Positions 10,010 through 21,700 of a DNA stretch of 64,000 nucleotides are shown piece by piece. The translations under genes were made by a program, and so were the position numbers. Each line of letters opens with the position of its first letter. Within the stretch, counting starts at the first letter, position 1. The DNA is from Ixodes scapularis (Eukaryota > Arthropoda > Arachnida > Ixodida > Ixodidae). Under the pieces are notes generated by a model. The model searched no databases. It saw only the letters and a list, made by a program, of their open reading frames with translations, and was not told the origin of the DNA. The stretch lies in contig NW_024609857.1 of the NCBI RefSeq assembly GCF_016920785.2, positions 193,391,027-193,455,026 of the forward strand, read 5' to 3'.

Positions 10010-10457
10010 AGGGATACTGAATCGAAATTTGGATTCCGCAAAGTAAGGCTGCAGAAGTGTTGAACGGGACGCTACGAACTCCAAAACATCACTCGTACAT
10101 CGCTATCTCAAACGTATGGCCGTACTTTTGGAAAAGAAGGGCCCGATCAAGTGGGTTCTTTGACGTAACTGTCCTCCGGGAGAATCTGAGAATGAGGAGA
10201 AGCGGCCTCAGTTCTCTCCTCCTCGCATCGGTTCACCAGCTTGACGGGACGTAGCGAGGAGGAGAGAGAGTGGGAATCGTGACGTGCCTTGTCTCGTCGG
10301 CCTCGTCGGCCGGGTTCAATCGCGGACTTCTTTTCCGAAAATACGGCGATCCGTTAGATATATCGCCGTATGAGTGATATTTTTTTTGGATTTGCAGCTT
10401 CTCACCTATCCGCCCGGCCTTGGTTAGTGACCTCGAGATTTCGGTTTAGTATCCCTT
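10010..10457. mobile_element. TTAA-flanked MITE (piggyBac-like TSD)
   Basis: The left end AGGGATACTGAATCGAAAT matches the right end as reverse complement (AGGGATACTAAACCGAAAT), with one extra T on the right. TTAA lies on both sides (10006-10009 and 10458-10461), the duplication made by piggyBac-family transposases. At 448 bp it has no coding capacity. A GCCGTAC...TACGGC-like internal inverted segment is also present. Confidence 0.75.
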
Positions 10458-10461
10458 TTAA

Positions 10462-12379
10462 CTTAGTGTTCAGAACTTAGTGTTCAGGAGAGGCACATGA
10501 TGCGGATACACACTGCACACGTCGCTGTTGACTAAGAGACGCTCACAAACAGCGCGCACAACATGGAACGGATGCGCAAGCACAGCAGAAGAAAGGACGC
10601 ACACCTGCGGTATCTGGCTATTTCACGTGGATGAGCCTTCCTGGTCAGCGTCGACAAGAAGCCTTTGGGTAATTATATCGGTGTATGTGATTTATTTAGT
10701 AACCGGGTAATAATCAGTGTCGAAGAGACGTTGGACACAAGAGAATATATGGCACCGTTTTACACGACAGAAATCTTTAGAAAACTTTAATGCACCCGGA
10801 CATGGAGCACTCTCAGGCGACGGCTTATAAACGCTTCGCCGATGCAGAGGCCAAGTCGTTTCATGGGACAAATGGGGAGTTTTCGTTGAAAGAAATGCTA
10901 AAACATTTAAAATTGGCCCGGTCGAGTTTTGTTCGCCGTTCCGCAAAACGATTCACGGAAAACTACCTCTGGGTGGTGCGAGAGATGAAACGTGGCTATA
11001 CATGCGGTCTTCGTTTATATTGGGAGAGATCACGGCACCACGTAGATTTAATGAATTCATAAACGGGAGGCGTAGGACGACGATATGAGATGAACAATAT
11101 GACGCAGCTTCATCGCAAGCCATCAACATTTCTTTTGAAAATACTGTCGACGCACGAGGCTTTGTCGAAATTTACTTTTAATGCAACAAATGTGGTGATA
11201 TAGTGGTGGTGATTGCGTGTCGTCAGAAAGCAGAGGACGGGACTAGCCCAGCTGCGTGATGTAAAATGGTTCGTCCGGAGTCCAAACCACCAGACTGCAG
11301 ACGAGAAACGCCGAAAGACGCGAAAACAAGTAGAGAGGGAGGGGCAGAAACAGAGAAGTGATAAGAACAGGCGTTTTAATGTGGAAAAGAGCAACGATGT
11401 TTATCATTCACTTTCATTGTGTTGGTTCTGGAATATATACTCTTGATAAAATTTGGACATTATATAATTTAATGTCTTCGTGACATATTCGCGCGAATGT
11501 TCATTTTACTTTTAATTGCTTGAACATTCTTCTCCCGAAGGCTTCCTTCAGTGCACCAGCGAAAAACAAATACTGTTTTATCGAGGTCATTGGTCAGTGT
11601 GTGTATGCGCGCGAGCGCATGTATGTGTGCATGTGTGCGTGCGTCTGCGTTTTCTAAAGAATGCTTGGAACAAAGAGAATACGATGTTAACCCTCAATCT
11701 AAGGTACACCATGTATATAATTCGTTGCTCCAGGATAAAACAAGAATATACTTCCTAATACACAAAAGCTTCTCAGCCCCTTTTCTTTATTAGTTTCTAA
11801 GTATATAAAAAAAGAAAAAAACACGTGGGAAAGGAGATTGTTTCCAACGGGGTCCTCCGGTGCTCGTTTCCCATCTCTGTGCTGTGTTCAACCGTGGATA
11901 GTCTAGCCTGTCGGGCTGTTCGGTCAACCAGTTCAACCATGATTACGAAGGCATAGTTGTTTGTCACGTTTCTCGCTTTTGTCTGAACGCGCATTTATTG
12001 TAGACCTTGTTCGGTTTCGGCGTGACGCTTCCATACCCACAAGAAACATCCGAGAATATCCTGTAAAAAAAAAATAATACCAATATGTGTGCGACTAGAA
12101 GTAGTTTGATGAATTAACGGGAAAAAAGTGACACGAGAAGACAGTTTGCTATTATGACATTTGCGCTATCTTGCATGAAATTCGTACTGCGCCCAATAGG
12201 AATGTCGACACCGGTCACGGTAATGCTGGTTACTTTAGAACATGCTAGCGAAAATAAGATGTAAGAAAGGAAAGATACAGAGACGAGGACTTGCAACACA
12301 ATTTTCCCAGCGGCACTGGCGCTCTGCAGCAACTGTGGTAACAGCCGTAGGCTACGCGAGTCTCACGAAAGACAGACCG
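10462..12379. other. No gene seen; contains a purine-pyrimidine simple repeat
   Basis: About 11595-11650 is an irregular alternating TG/CG tract. The remaining short readings have no family motif. Nothing else is supportable. Confidence 0.5.
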
Positions 12380-12640
12380 TCGGATGTTCCCGAGGGAGGG
12401 AGGCGAGGGGAGTCGGGAGTTGGGACTCGTTCTCAAGGTTGTAAAAGAGGACATAGTGGGCGCGTCAAGTCCGTGCTCTGGAGCGCGAGAGTTTGGCGCT
12501 CCTTTCACTAAACGGACAGAAGTGCCACCGGAGACTGACGCTCGAGCGCGCTCTTCGTGCACCGAGAATTTTTCGGAGTGCGAGTGACCTCTTCGCGCTC
12601 CGTGACGTCACGTAAACAAACAAGATGGCTGCGCTGCTGT
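12380..12640 (+). promoter_or_regulatory. CpG-rich promoter-like segment with a TGACGTCA site
   Basis: The segment is richer in GC and CpG than its surroundings and holds a perfect cAMP-response-type palindrome TGACGTCA near 12603-12610. An AACAAGATGGC motif follows about 10 nt later, resembling initiator/YY1-type start regions. The ATG there opens only about 13 codons. It may be a promoter of an unseen transcript or part of the following repeat array; this is inference only. Confidence 0.3.
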
Positions 12641-12665
12641 TGAGACCGTCGAGACGAAAGGCGTA

Positions 12666-13220
12666 GCCGGACCGCTGCCCATTTTCAGTTGATTAGTGCT
12701 TAATCCAGCAGGTAAAAGCGGTTTGATTTGAAAGCCAAAACAGGAATTAGCATTCCGGAAAAAGGCTTGTTCGTGCATCTCGCCTGAAAAAAGAAATTCA
12801 TGTGTCAAACGGTACCGTCCCGATAGCACAGCGACAGAAAAGTAGTCGAGATGAGGAGATTCGGACCGCTATGTCCCTCTTATAATGCTTAGCCCAGCGA
12901 ATAAAGATACTTCGATTTGAAAGCCGAAACATCGGTGAGCATTGAGAAAAAGTTTTTTTTTGTGCGTCTTGCCTGAAAACGAATATATCTATTGAGCAAG
13001 GTGCCGATAGCTCGGCGACAGAACAGCTGGGATGAAAAGCAGTGAGACCGCTGCCCTGCTTAGAATGCTTAGCCCAGCCGCAGCGAATAAAGATACTTAG
13101 ATTGGAAAGCTGAAACACCAGTTAGCGTTGCGGGAAAGGTTTGTTCATGTACATGGGCTAAAAACGAATTGGCGTGCTATCAAACGACGGTGTGCCGGTA
13201 TCGGCGTGGCTTCCGCCTCG
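12666..13220. repeat. Three-copy tandem repeat, unit about 185 bp
   Basis: Three head-to-tail diverged units begin near 12666, 12861 and 13046. Each starts with an ACCGCTG/ATGTCC-like segment and contains a GATTTGAAAGCC-type block followed by GAAAAAGG-type and CTGAAAACGAAT-type blocks in the same order. Copies 2 and 3 share AGAATGCTTAGCCCAGC (or close to it) and AATAAAGATACTT. It looks like a short satellite-type array or repeats internal to an element. Confidence 0.7.
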
Positions 13221-14648
13221 CTGCAAGACGGAATTGACGGAACCAGGGAATCTGACGAATTTTGGGTTTTCCTGCGTCGACGAGCGGGTGCAAGAATGTT
13301 GTCTTTAATTTAAATCGGAACAGCATGCATGGTCAATAAATAGATCGGCCAAGGTAACCTTCCAGATATGTGCCCGAAACAAGTTTTCAGACCTTTCAGG
13401 AATATTAATACGTTCGTAGAAACTTCATAACGTCGCCGTCTCTTTTCGTTTAGACTAGGCTACTCCACACGGACCTAATATTTTATCTTCGAAATATTTT
13501 CGGCTTCTGCCACCCGTATCCACGGTCGGAAGGAGCACGTGTGGCTCGTCGATAGTTTCTGACCGTGTTCCAAAACATACTCGATCTAACTCTAGGGTAA
13601 AGGTGGTTATCGAAAATATACTCGCGTACAGCGTTTCTCTGTTTTTGTTGTCACGTGACATAAAACGCCAGGGTAACTCGGATCCATTCGAGTAGGTTTG
13701 GAACGCAGCCTCGGTGTGTCGCGCTCCTGTACGATACGCGCCGTTTACTTGCTGCGCTCGGAGCATGAAACTCGGAGCGACGGAGTAGGACTAAAGGAGC
13801 GCCGACATAACGCGCCCAGTATCTCGGAAGGCAGAGGGAAGGGCCGTTTTACGTCTCTTGCTGCTCTGTCCGATGTACAAAGCGACAGAAGAGAGAAAAG
13901 GAGAAAAGGGAAGTAGAATTGGCCTGGGGGTGGGGGCTGCGTCTTAGGGGTGGGTTGCTGGACCCGCCTGGCCCCTGGGTAGCTTGGAACTGAAGGTGAA
14001 GAAACGCGATATCTGCGTCGAAAAGGACTGGAGAGAGATGGAGGTCCAATAGACATTTTTGGTATCACTGCTTATAAATTGCAGATTGATTTTGCGGAGA
14101 ACCATTTTATCTTTATACTTTCTTAGTCGCAGATTTGAAATGCTGGCTTCGAGCCAAACAAGAAAATAAGCAGCGATGAAGGGAACTCTTATTTCGAGTA
14201 GCAGTTTATTCCTGCGCTCCGAAAAAGGACCAATAATTCTGCCTCGGAGTCATGTCCTTGTCGAGCTGGAGCAATTAGCAAAGCCGGGGTCAAAAACGTG
14301 TAAACTATATTTCGCGTTCTATCTCTCCTTAGAAATTACGCCCGAGTCAGACATTAGCGTTTGTCTGCTCTGCGTCCGCTTGCGCCGAGATGCGAACACT
14401 CGTTGCCATGGCGACCCTTGCGACGAGCCGATGGCGATGCGATGCGCTGCCCGACCAAGCGCAGTCGGCTCCGATGCCTGATAATCATCCACAGTAAATC
14501 CGAGACAGGACTAACAATAAAACGGACAAAACAACGAAGTCTCAAACACAGCTCTGAAGCTTATTCATCAAACATGGCATTATATACACGCCGCCCATGC
14601 CCTCCTCAACAAACTCAAACGACCTCCTCACCCACTACACCGTGTACC
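13221..14648. other. No gene seen
   Basis: Short readings on both strands, no recognised domain. Near 14401-14470 a GTTGCCATGGCGACCC block resembles the interior of the MITE at 14653-14803 and may be a decayed copy of its core. Confidence 0.5.
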
Positions 14649-14652
14649 CTAA

Positions 14653-14803
14653 AGGAGTCTTCACACATCTGTGTTTGACTGCATTCGGCTGCGTCACGAT
14701 GAGTTGTTGCTATGGCAACCCTTGCGTCGAGCCAATGGGGAGGCGCTGCGCAGCTCGACGCAACGCAGCGCAACGCAGTCGACAAAGATGTGTGAAGGCT
14801 CCT
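14653..14803. mobile_element. Hairpin MITE of about 150 bp
   Basis: Left AGGAGTCTTCACACATCTGT pairs with right AAAGATGTGTGAAGGCTCCT over about 48 bp per arm, with a CGTCGAGC/GCTCGACG-type core. TAA flanks both ends (14650-14652 and 14804-14806). The right end shares the TTAA with the next element, so a TTAA duplication with a left-hand mutation is the alternative. Confidence 0.7.
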
Positions 14804-14806
14804 TAA

Positions 14807-15458
14807 AGGAGCTGTACAACGATTTTAACGTTGAAAGAATTGGCATCTGCTTTCGATATTGTTCGCCTTGTCACAAATGGCAGAAAACACAGCTCCTTTC
14901 ATCCAAATGTTGCGATTCCGCCGCGTAATAGCGAGGCGAAACTTAGAATATTCCCGGACCTGCAACCGCGAGCGGCGGCCATGAGAAGCATGCGGCATGG
15001 CGTCAAAGGAGGGTCTTGTAGAAAGATAGCAAGTTGCGCGAATATTTGCTCGATAAAAGGTAACTTTTCTATAAATCTTGTCGTTCCATACCCATCCGGA
15101 CAGGGCCGGATGGGTATGGACGAACCCGTATGGGACTTTCCTCCTTTCACCATATTTTTCGCAAGGCGCCCGCCAGCACGTGGCCACGCGGTCGCGAGCG
15201 GATGAGTTCTCGTTGCTCACTGATGGCTCCAAAGAGAGGACGTTACCGAAACCCCGCGCCTACCCCATCAACGTCACTGCGCACGTGACCCGGAAGACGA
15301 TGTACGAGTTGAGAGGCGGCAAACACCTGGGTATTTTTTTTCAAAATAAAAAATAGGATATCCAGGCAGAATCTGATTTCTGTAGTTCACCTCAGAAGTG
15401 TCAGGCATCAACTTCCACAATTATTGAAGCGAAGCCCTGAAATCGTTGCGCAGCTCCT
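14807..15458. mobile_element. TTAA-flanked non-autonomous DNA transposon, 652 bp
   Basis: The terminal inverted repeats AGGAGCTGTACAACGATTT (left) and AGGAGCTGCGCAACGATTT (right, reverse complement) differ at two positions. TTAA is present on both sides (14803-14806 and 15459-15462). A perfect internal hairpin of CCATACCCATCCGG/CCGGATGGGTATGG lies near 15086-15120. No transposase is encoded. The TSD suggests mobilisation by a piggyBac-type transposase. Confidence 0.8.
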
Positions 15459-15462
15459 TTAA

Positions 15463-17007
15463 AACCAAAACTGACACACTCCACACGTAACCCGCAACAC
15501 AAAAGAACAGGTCACAACGAGTCGACAAAGGACTTCAAAGGGAAAACCCGAACAGCGAACCTTCCCCTACACTCGGCAAGGTCAAACTTTGTACCTACAG
15601 GTTGCCTCAAGCTTGAAACAGAAAAGCTTACCCCAAGCTTGAAACACAAAAGCACTAAACACAAACGAGCGTGTTAGGGACGAAGTAAGTGCTCATACTT
15701 CCTGTTTGCGCGTCTAAGAAAACTAGGGAGTTTTTGTGTATTGTTCCGATAATTCCTGTAAAAATACCCGATACTCCTCCGTCTTTGGGCATGCATAGTA
15801 TCGTTATCGAGCGCAAAACCGTCTACAAGAACTCCCTACTGTTTATCTTTTTTCTAGTGAAATTAAAGACGACGTTGGCAAGGAGAAGCGAGCCGACTAA
15901 TTTCGAAGGGAAGGGCAACAAAGGTCGTCTTCGCTCCTTCAGCTTCCCTTTATATCCGGTAATTTCTTCAAGCAGACAGAGCCAGTGAGGACGTCTTCAG
16001 TGAACATCAAACATAATCTCTGAGGTGAATGGAGGCAGGTTCTTAACTTCGTTTTTGTTACAAAAGAAGGGTCAGTTTGAAACATGGCCTGGTGGGAAAT
16101 ACAAGATGGGAGGACGGGTAAACAGCTCGTTAACATATCTAGACGGGGCCTGTCAGGAAAACTGGACATTGCCGGCTCAACTGACAAAAAGGTCTGACTG
16201 CCCAATTTGTGCAATGTCAGGCTCTAAAGAGCGTGGGAAAGTAAAAGCTGTATGGGTGACCCGACGATACGTGCCCGAGAACAGCACGGTGACATGGATG
16301 GAAAAAGTTGACAGGAACGCGGCAAGCCAGGCTCAATAGTTTTTCATGTTTTAAAAATGACAGGCTTAGTCAGCTTTTTGCGCACCTCGTTTGTTTGTTT
16401 ACCCCTCAGACACGCTGACGTCTCGCTATTCACACCTCGTTTCGACCAATGACGGCGCGCGCTTTTCTGTCACGTCTTCGCGCGCTCTGTGCGCGACCTT
16501 TGTTTCGCGCTGAGTGCTGTTCTATTCTTTGTATTTACTTCCTTTCGATGGGTCATGATAACGTTCGTAATCGCGGAAGACACGTTTTGGTACCCCCCCC
16601 CCCCCCTTGCAAGCCGTGTAAACACTTACAACGAATTTGACTTCGACCTCGACCGCGCATCTTATTTTTTATTGGTAGCCCGCTTGCTACAGAAGGATGA
16701 CGGTGATGACAACGCAATCGCGGTTTGCTTGCGGTTCTGTGTGATGGGCTCTCACTTCCGACCGAAGTGAGAGCCATTCAAGTTACTCCGGCGCTGTTGA
16801 AAAAACTCAGCAGACCTGTGAATGAGTCACTTGCTGAGGACAATCACGAGCGTTTTTGTCTATAGGCTGAGGAGACGAATGTCCAAGCGCTTGTGTAAGA
16901 AGAGTGATTTCGATTTCAAATGAAGAGCACTCCAGGAAAATGTGGCCGATAAGATTCGTTTGCAAAACTAGCTAGCTAGCATAAAAAAAGAGATAAATTC
17001 AGAAATA
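15463..17007. other. No gene seen; contains a poly-C run
   Basis: A C run of about 15 lies near 16592-16606. Readings of 60-100 codons on both strands have no recognisable motif. Confidence 0.5.
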
Positions 17008-17009
17008 GA

Positions 17010-17056
17010 GATGGACTATCTGTCCCCCTCCCTTAGGGAGCGGGACAGATAGTCCC
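17010..17056. repeat. Short perfect-arm hairpin
   Basis: GGACTATCTGTCCC and GGGACAGATAGTCC pair almost perfectly around a CTCCCTTAGGGAGC centre that is itself palindromic. No obvious U tract or gene is attached, so a terminator role is not supported. Confidence 0.6.
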
Positions 17057-17744
17057 CCTCCCTAGGATAGAATGGCATAAAATGGCATTCATGACATTTT
17101 ATCAAGAATCTTTGAACACTCGTACTTTGCCCTCGCGTTCGACTCGATACCGAGAGCGCCACAGACGCACTGTTCACGCAGTAAGGCTGGGCTGCTTAGT
17201 GGATTGAGATTGGCCACGTGTTCGTCGCATATTTGCTGATGGGGTCCGGTTTTTACACACCAGCATTGTGCCACTAGCTGACTTTTGCTCAAATAAACAG
17301 ACGAAAAATCTCTTTAGTCAATATTCACGTTCGACGGAAATCGAAAAACTATGTCCGTATTCATAGAATTCAGGAACTCAGGCGTATGCACTACTGAGAT
17401 GAAAACTACTATCGGCAACAGCAAGCGAAGCCCCCACCTAAACACCTGAGAACACCTCAAATTCTCTCCGCTTGTTATTACAACGGACGCGTCCCGCACG
17501 CTTGTTAAAAAACGTGGGCGGCAGACCGTTTTATATTTAGCACTGAAAAGAGAGAAGTATGTTCAGTGTTTTGAAACCTCAAAAAACAGCAAATGTATCT
17601 TCTTTAGCAATTTCAAGTGTAGCTGATACAATGCGCCATTGTCACTTGTACGCCCTATTTCACATATAGTTTTTAATCTGGCATTTTCGACTGGCATTTT
17701 CGCTAAAGGTATGCAGACTGCAAAGGAACCTGGCTTGTATAACT

Positions 17745-18790
17745 ACGAAAAAAAATGACATGTCTAACTACAGACCGATTGCACTCTTACCCCATTTGTT
17801 CCTAAGGGCTCGGAGAAAGTTATTAATGTTAGCCATTACCAATCTTTGTGAAGAGAATATGATCCTTGTTGATTCTCAATATAACTTCTGAAAAAGCTCT
17901 CCACTGAGCTGGCCTTTCTACAACAAAAATACATTTAATAATTTTAAAAACTAACGTCTCACGTTGGGAATGTTTATGAATCTCTTTAAAGCTTTCGACC
18001 GGATAAATAATAAAATTATATTGAACAAAAGTTAAATTCTTATGGAATTTGAGGGCACTCATTAACTCTAGTTGAATGTTGCATGAGCTGTCGGCAGCAT
18101 ACTGTTAACATAAACGGTACTCCTGCAGTGTTGAAACCACATCGAACGGGGGTATCTCATTATAGTGCTTTAAAACCATAGGTTTTCTTTTTACGTTTTT
18201 GTTAACGATGAAGTCACTATTGCAAATAATATCTAATTTGTAATTTATGCTGATGATTCTAACTTATTTTTCAGGGAATAATACCGATAGGCTATTTCTG
18301 ATGCAAACATTTTCCTAGGAACCTAAGTACGTGGACTGCCTTAAATTCTTTCAAAATAAATGAAACTGAAACAAAAGCAATTGTTTCCCAACCATAAAGT
18401 ATAGTCTGCGATACCACCGCAAAATAAATATTGAACCTATAGGGAGTTGAATTTGTAACACCGTTAAAACATGCCCTTTCTAATGCATTATTCGAATCTC
18501 GTTTATCCTATTGTCACTGAGTTTTGGGAACTACGACAAGTACCGAGCTAAATAAATTATTTCTGCTAAAAACGAAAGCAGTTCAGGTCGTGGTCGTAGC
18601 TAAAGCGTTGTATTGCTCACATATTACAAATTCTTCTAAACATAAAATTATAAAAATAAGGAATATTTCAAGTATAGGCTGGCGACAGTTTACACGACAT
18701 TGCTTAAACTTTTGAATAATCTCTCATCACGAATTTCCAAACTAAGTTTACAAACTATTATATATCGAGTGCACAGCACTGAATGCTAGA
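17745..18790 (+). pseudogene. Decayed non-LTR retrotransposon (LINE) reverse transcriptase
   Basis: Reading across frames reveals diagnostic LINE RT blocks in the right order: SNYRPIALLP near 17762, an L..KAFDRI.NKI block near 17978-18010, a GVS...LKP remnant of the GVPQGS...LGP motif near 18150-18175, and catalytic YADDSN at about 18247-18264. A C-terminal ESRLSYCH..LGTTTSTELNKL block follows near 18500-18560. Many stops and frame changes show it is long dead. The motif style fits a CR1/L2/Jockey-type clade, but I cannot choose between them. No 5' or 3' end or TSD was found. Confidence 0.75.
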
Positions 18791-21700
18791 GTGCTGCATT
18801 CTAGAACTGTTTACGGGCCGCAGATGATTTAGCACACACTACCAACCTTACTGGAAGAAAATAAATGTTTGTCTTGGATGCGATAAATAAGAAAACAGTG
18901 CGCAAAATATTCTCCTCCAGCCGATGAAGATTGTTCATCACTGATTGTTTTTTCTACCATATGAGTGGGTATTTTTTTTTTGTCGATCGATGTGCCAGTA
19001 GAGAACAAGGCTCCTTGTCAAGCTACCTTCTGCAGCATTTTTCTTGCCTCGATCATCGATTTGTTATATCAGAATAACAAAAATAAATTAGAATAAAATC
19101 TCGATCGCGCCTAGCCATATGGCTCGCAGACTCTTATATGTCTATGTGTCCTCTTATCACTGAAACCATGGTTGCAGTCACAACGGTTGCATGATTGCAA
19201 CGAACTACCTGCTAGCAGAAACTACTTGTCGCAACCGCTGGCAGCCATGCTTGTTATTCTATTTTATTCATTTTATATTTTATTTTATGTGCTTGTAAAT
19301 CGAAGCAAAAGCAGCGACCTCGTGATATTCATGAAAACAATATTAACTACCATATAAATTACTCGTCTCTCATAACAACATGCGAAACAAAGTAGTATCA
19401 CGTCACAAAGAAACAAAACTATTTTTCAGCCAACGTTCCATACACTCTCCAGCCAATGAGAGTCCAGAAGCTGTGCTTAGATGAAAACGCACCGTCATCT
19501 AATGGGTGAGGCCTAGAGCAGGGCTACCCTCACCTATATTAGGTCTCGCGACACACATTTTGCCCTAAATATGTGCTTTTTCCTGGAAAATTTGTTTTGT
19601 AGAATATGTGTCCCACCTTGGTAGTTTAAAGTTGCTTTTATGTTTTCATTTAAGTAAGTTTTTTTTTTTGTAAACAGCGCTCATCGCTCCTGAGCCAATG
19701 ACATTGCAGCACCGTCCGATAAGAAGGCCAAAAAACTACAGGTGTGCAAATAGTTGTTCGAATCGAATAGCGCTGCATCATTCATAGCCTTTACAGTGCA
19801 AGGAAAAGACGAGACTGCCGGTTATTTCAACAGTGCAGTAAGTAGGAATGACGCTGCGCTATTCGATTTGAAGCAGTATTCGCACACGTCTAAGTCGAAA
19901 AATGCATCCCGAAAGAAAAAAAGCAAACAACAAAAACAACAACAACAAAAACATGTGTGTGATTTTCGCCACCGCCTATGATTGGGGCACAAGATGTCGA
20001 GTCACTCACTGCGCTGTGGTAGCCTACGTCTGACGTTTTGCAGAAGATAGTGACTTTGAATGCCAGGACGCGTTCGGCTGGCAAGTAGAGGAAGATGGTA
20101 AAAGGCGATTAATGGAATGGTCATCCGGGTTAGCTCAAAATCTTTGCTCAATAGCCAGAATTCGTGTAACGATAAAAGTACGTTAAATGCGGCCAGCGAG
20201 GGCACCCCCGGCCGGATGTTTTAGCGTATCGTAAGTTCCGTAATACGTCCCTTGCCGATATCAAGATAACGGCGCCTTTAATTTTGCCCGGTATCACGAG
20301 GAGCTATGTCGTATTTGTTTTTATTTTTACGGGTCGGCAATTTAACAACGGCGTCGCCATGTGCAAACATTGTTATATAAAGGCTATTTTAAATCAGGAA
20401 TCGCATCGAGCTACTTTCTCGGGCTATATGAACTGCGCCAAAACCTAATAATGTTTAGCGTACCTTTGGGAGCGACTTCAGAGGAACGGTATTACTATTT
20501 ATTCGGGTGTGCAAGAGAGAGGAGAAAAACAGCCTAGAAAACAGTTCAATCACCATGAGATTTGAAAAACCTCTTTGAGGAAGTTGTACAACATAACTGC
20601 TTGGGGATATGTTTTGACTAAGAACTTTTAACTCTGATTTACCTCTACCTCATGCGAATACTAGCTTTAAAGTTGAGGTTTACATGTTAAGTTGCGAATC
20701 ATTTCTCATCAAGTAAAAATGATGCACCAGTTTGTTCATTTCAAGCTCCTAGAGTGGATATGCAAGGATAGACACTAGGGATGTACGAATTGTTAAATGT
20801 TAGCTTGAATCAAATTTGATTCGAATAGTGCTGAATAGTACCGAAAATGTTGAATGTCGTATCAAAACTAATTCAAAAACTTTTGTCTGTAGCTCACAGA
20901 AATAGACAAAACATCGCTTGCTATAAATATCGCCTGCGCGCTTATTTGTCCGACTGCAGTAACTCCCTCACGAAGTGGGTAATACTCATAAAGGGGCTTT
21001 ACTAAGCGTATTGTTAAAACAAGCCGGGGCGTACCTGCAAGATGTTCCACCCATCCGACGACGCAGTGGCGTCTGGCGGACGCGAAGGTAGCCGGCAACA
21101 CGTCTGGGAAGTAGGCCTTAGCAGCGGCTCTCCAAAAGAGTATTCGGGAATGCAAATACTGCGAGACATATTATTTCAGGCGAAAATACGGGGTATCCCT
21201 GAGATACTTGTCCATAAACGGCAAGCAAGTACTGCGGAATACAGATACAGGTATATACGAGCATTCTCTTGTAGACAATACACAAAGAACGAATAATGAT
21301 AATATTAATAATAATCTTTATCTTGGGTGCCCGAAAACAACCACATTGGTCTTCTCATTGGTGCACCAAAACAAAGAAACAAAATCAGAAAGCCATTACA
21401 TAGGCTGTAAACACGCTTACTGAAAAGATAAAACATCTCACACAGACATAATGCTGAGCGGCTAGACTAATATCGTTCAAATCGTGACTGTCCATTGCAA
21501 TTGATGCAGATATCTCCAGGTGGGGTGGAACGAAGGTATTATATACTGACTGAATCTGTGGGAGAGGTGAGGTATTACATGGCAAGTGAACATAAAAACA
21601 AACAATTTGTCTGGTTGCTCGGAATGAAAGATGGGAGGTCACTTTCGCGAGGAGTTGCGCCGAATCCCCCTAAAAGCTTTTAGGGGGACGAACACATCCT

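Noticed and set aside
17010..17056. Rho-independent terminator
   Set aside because: A stem without a T tract and without a neighbouring gene, in a eukaryotic context.
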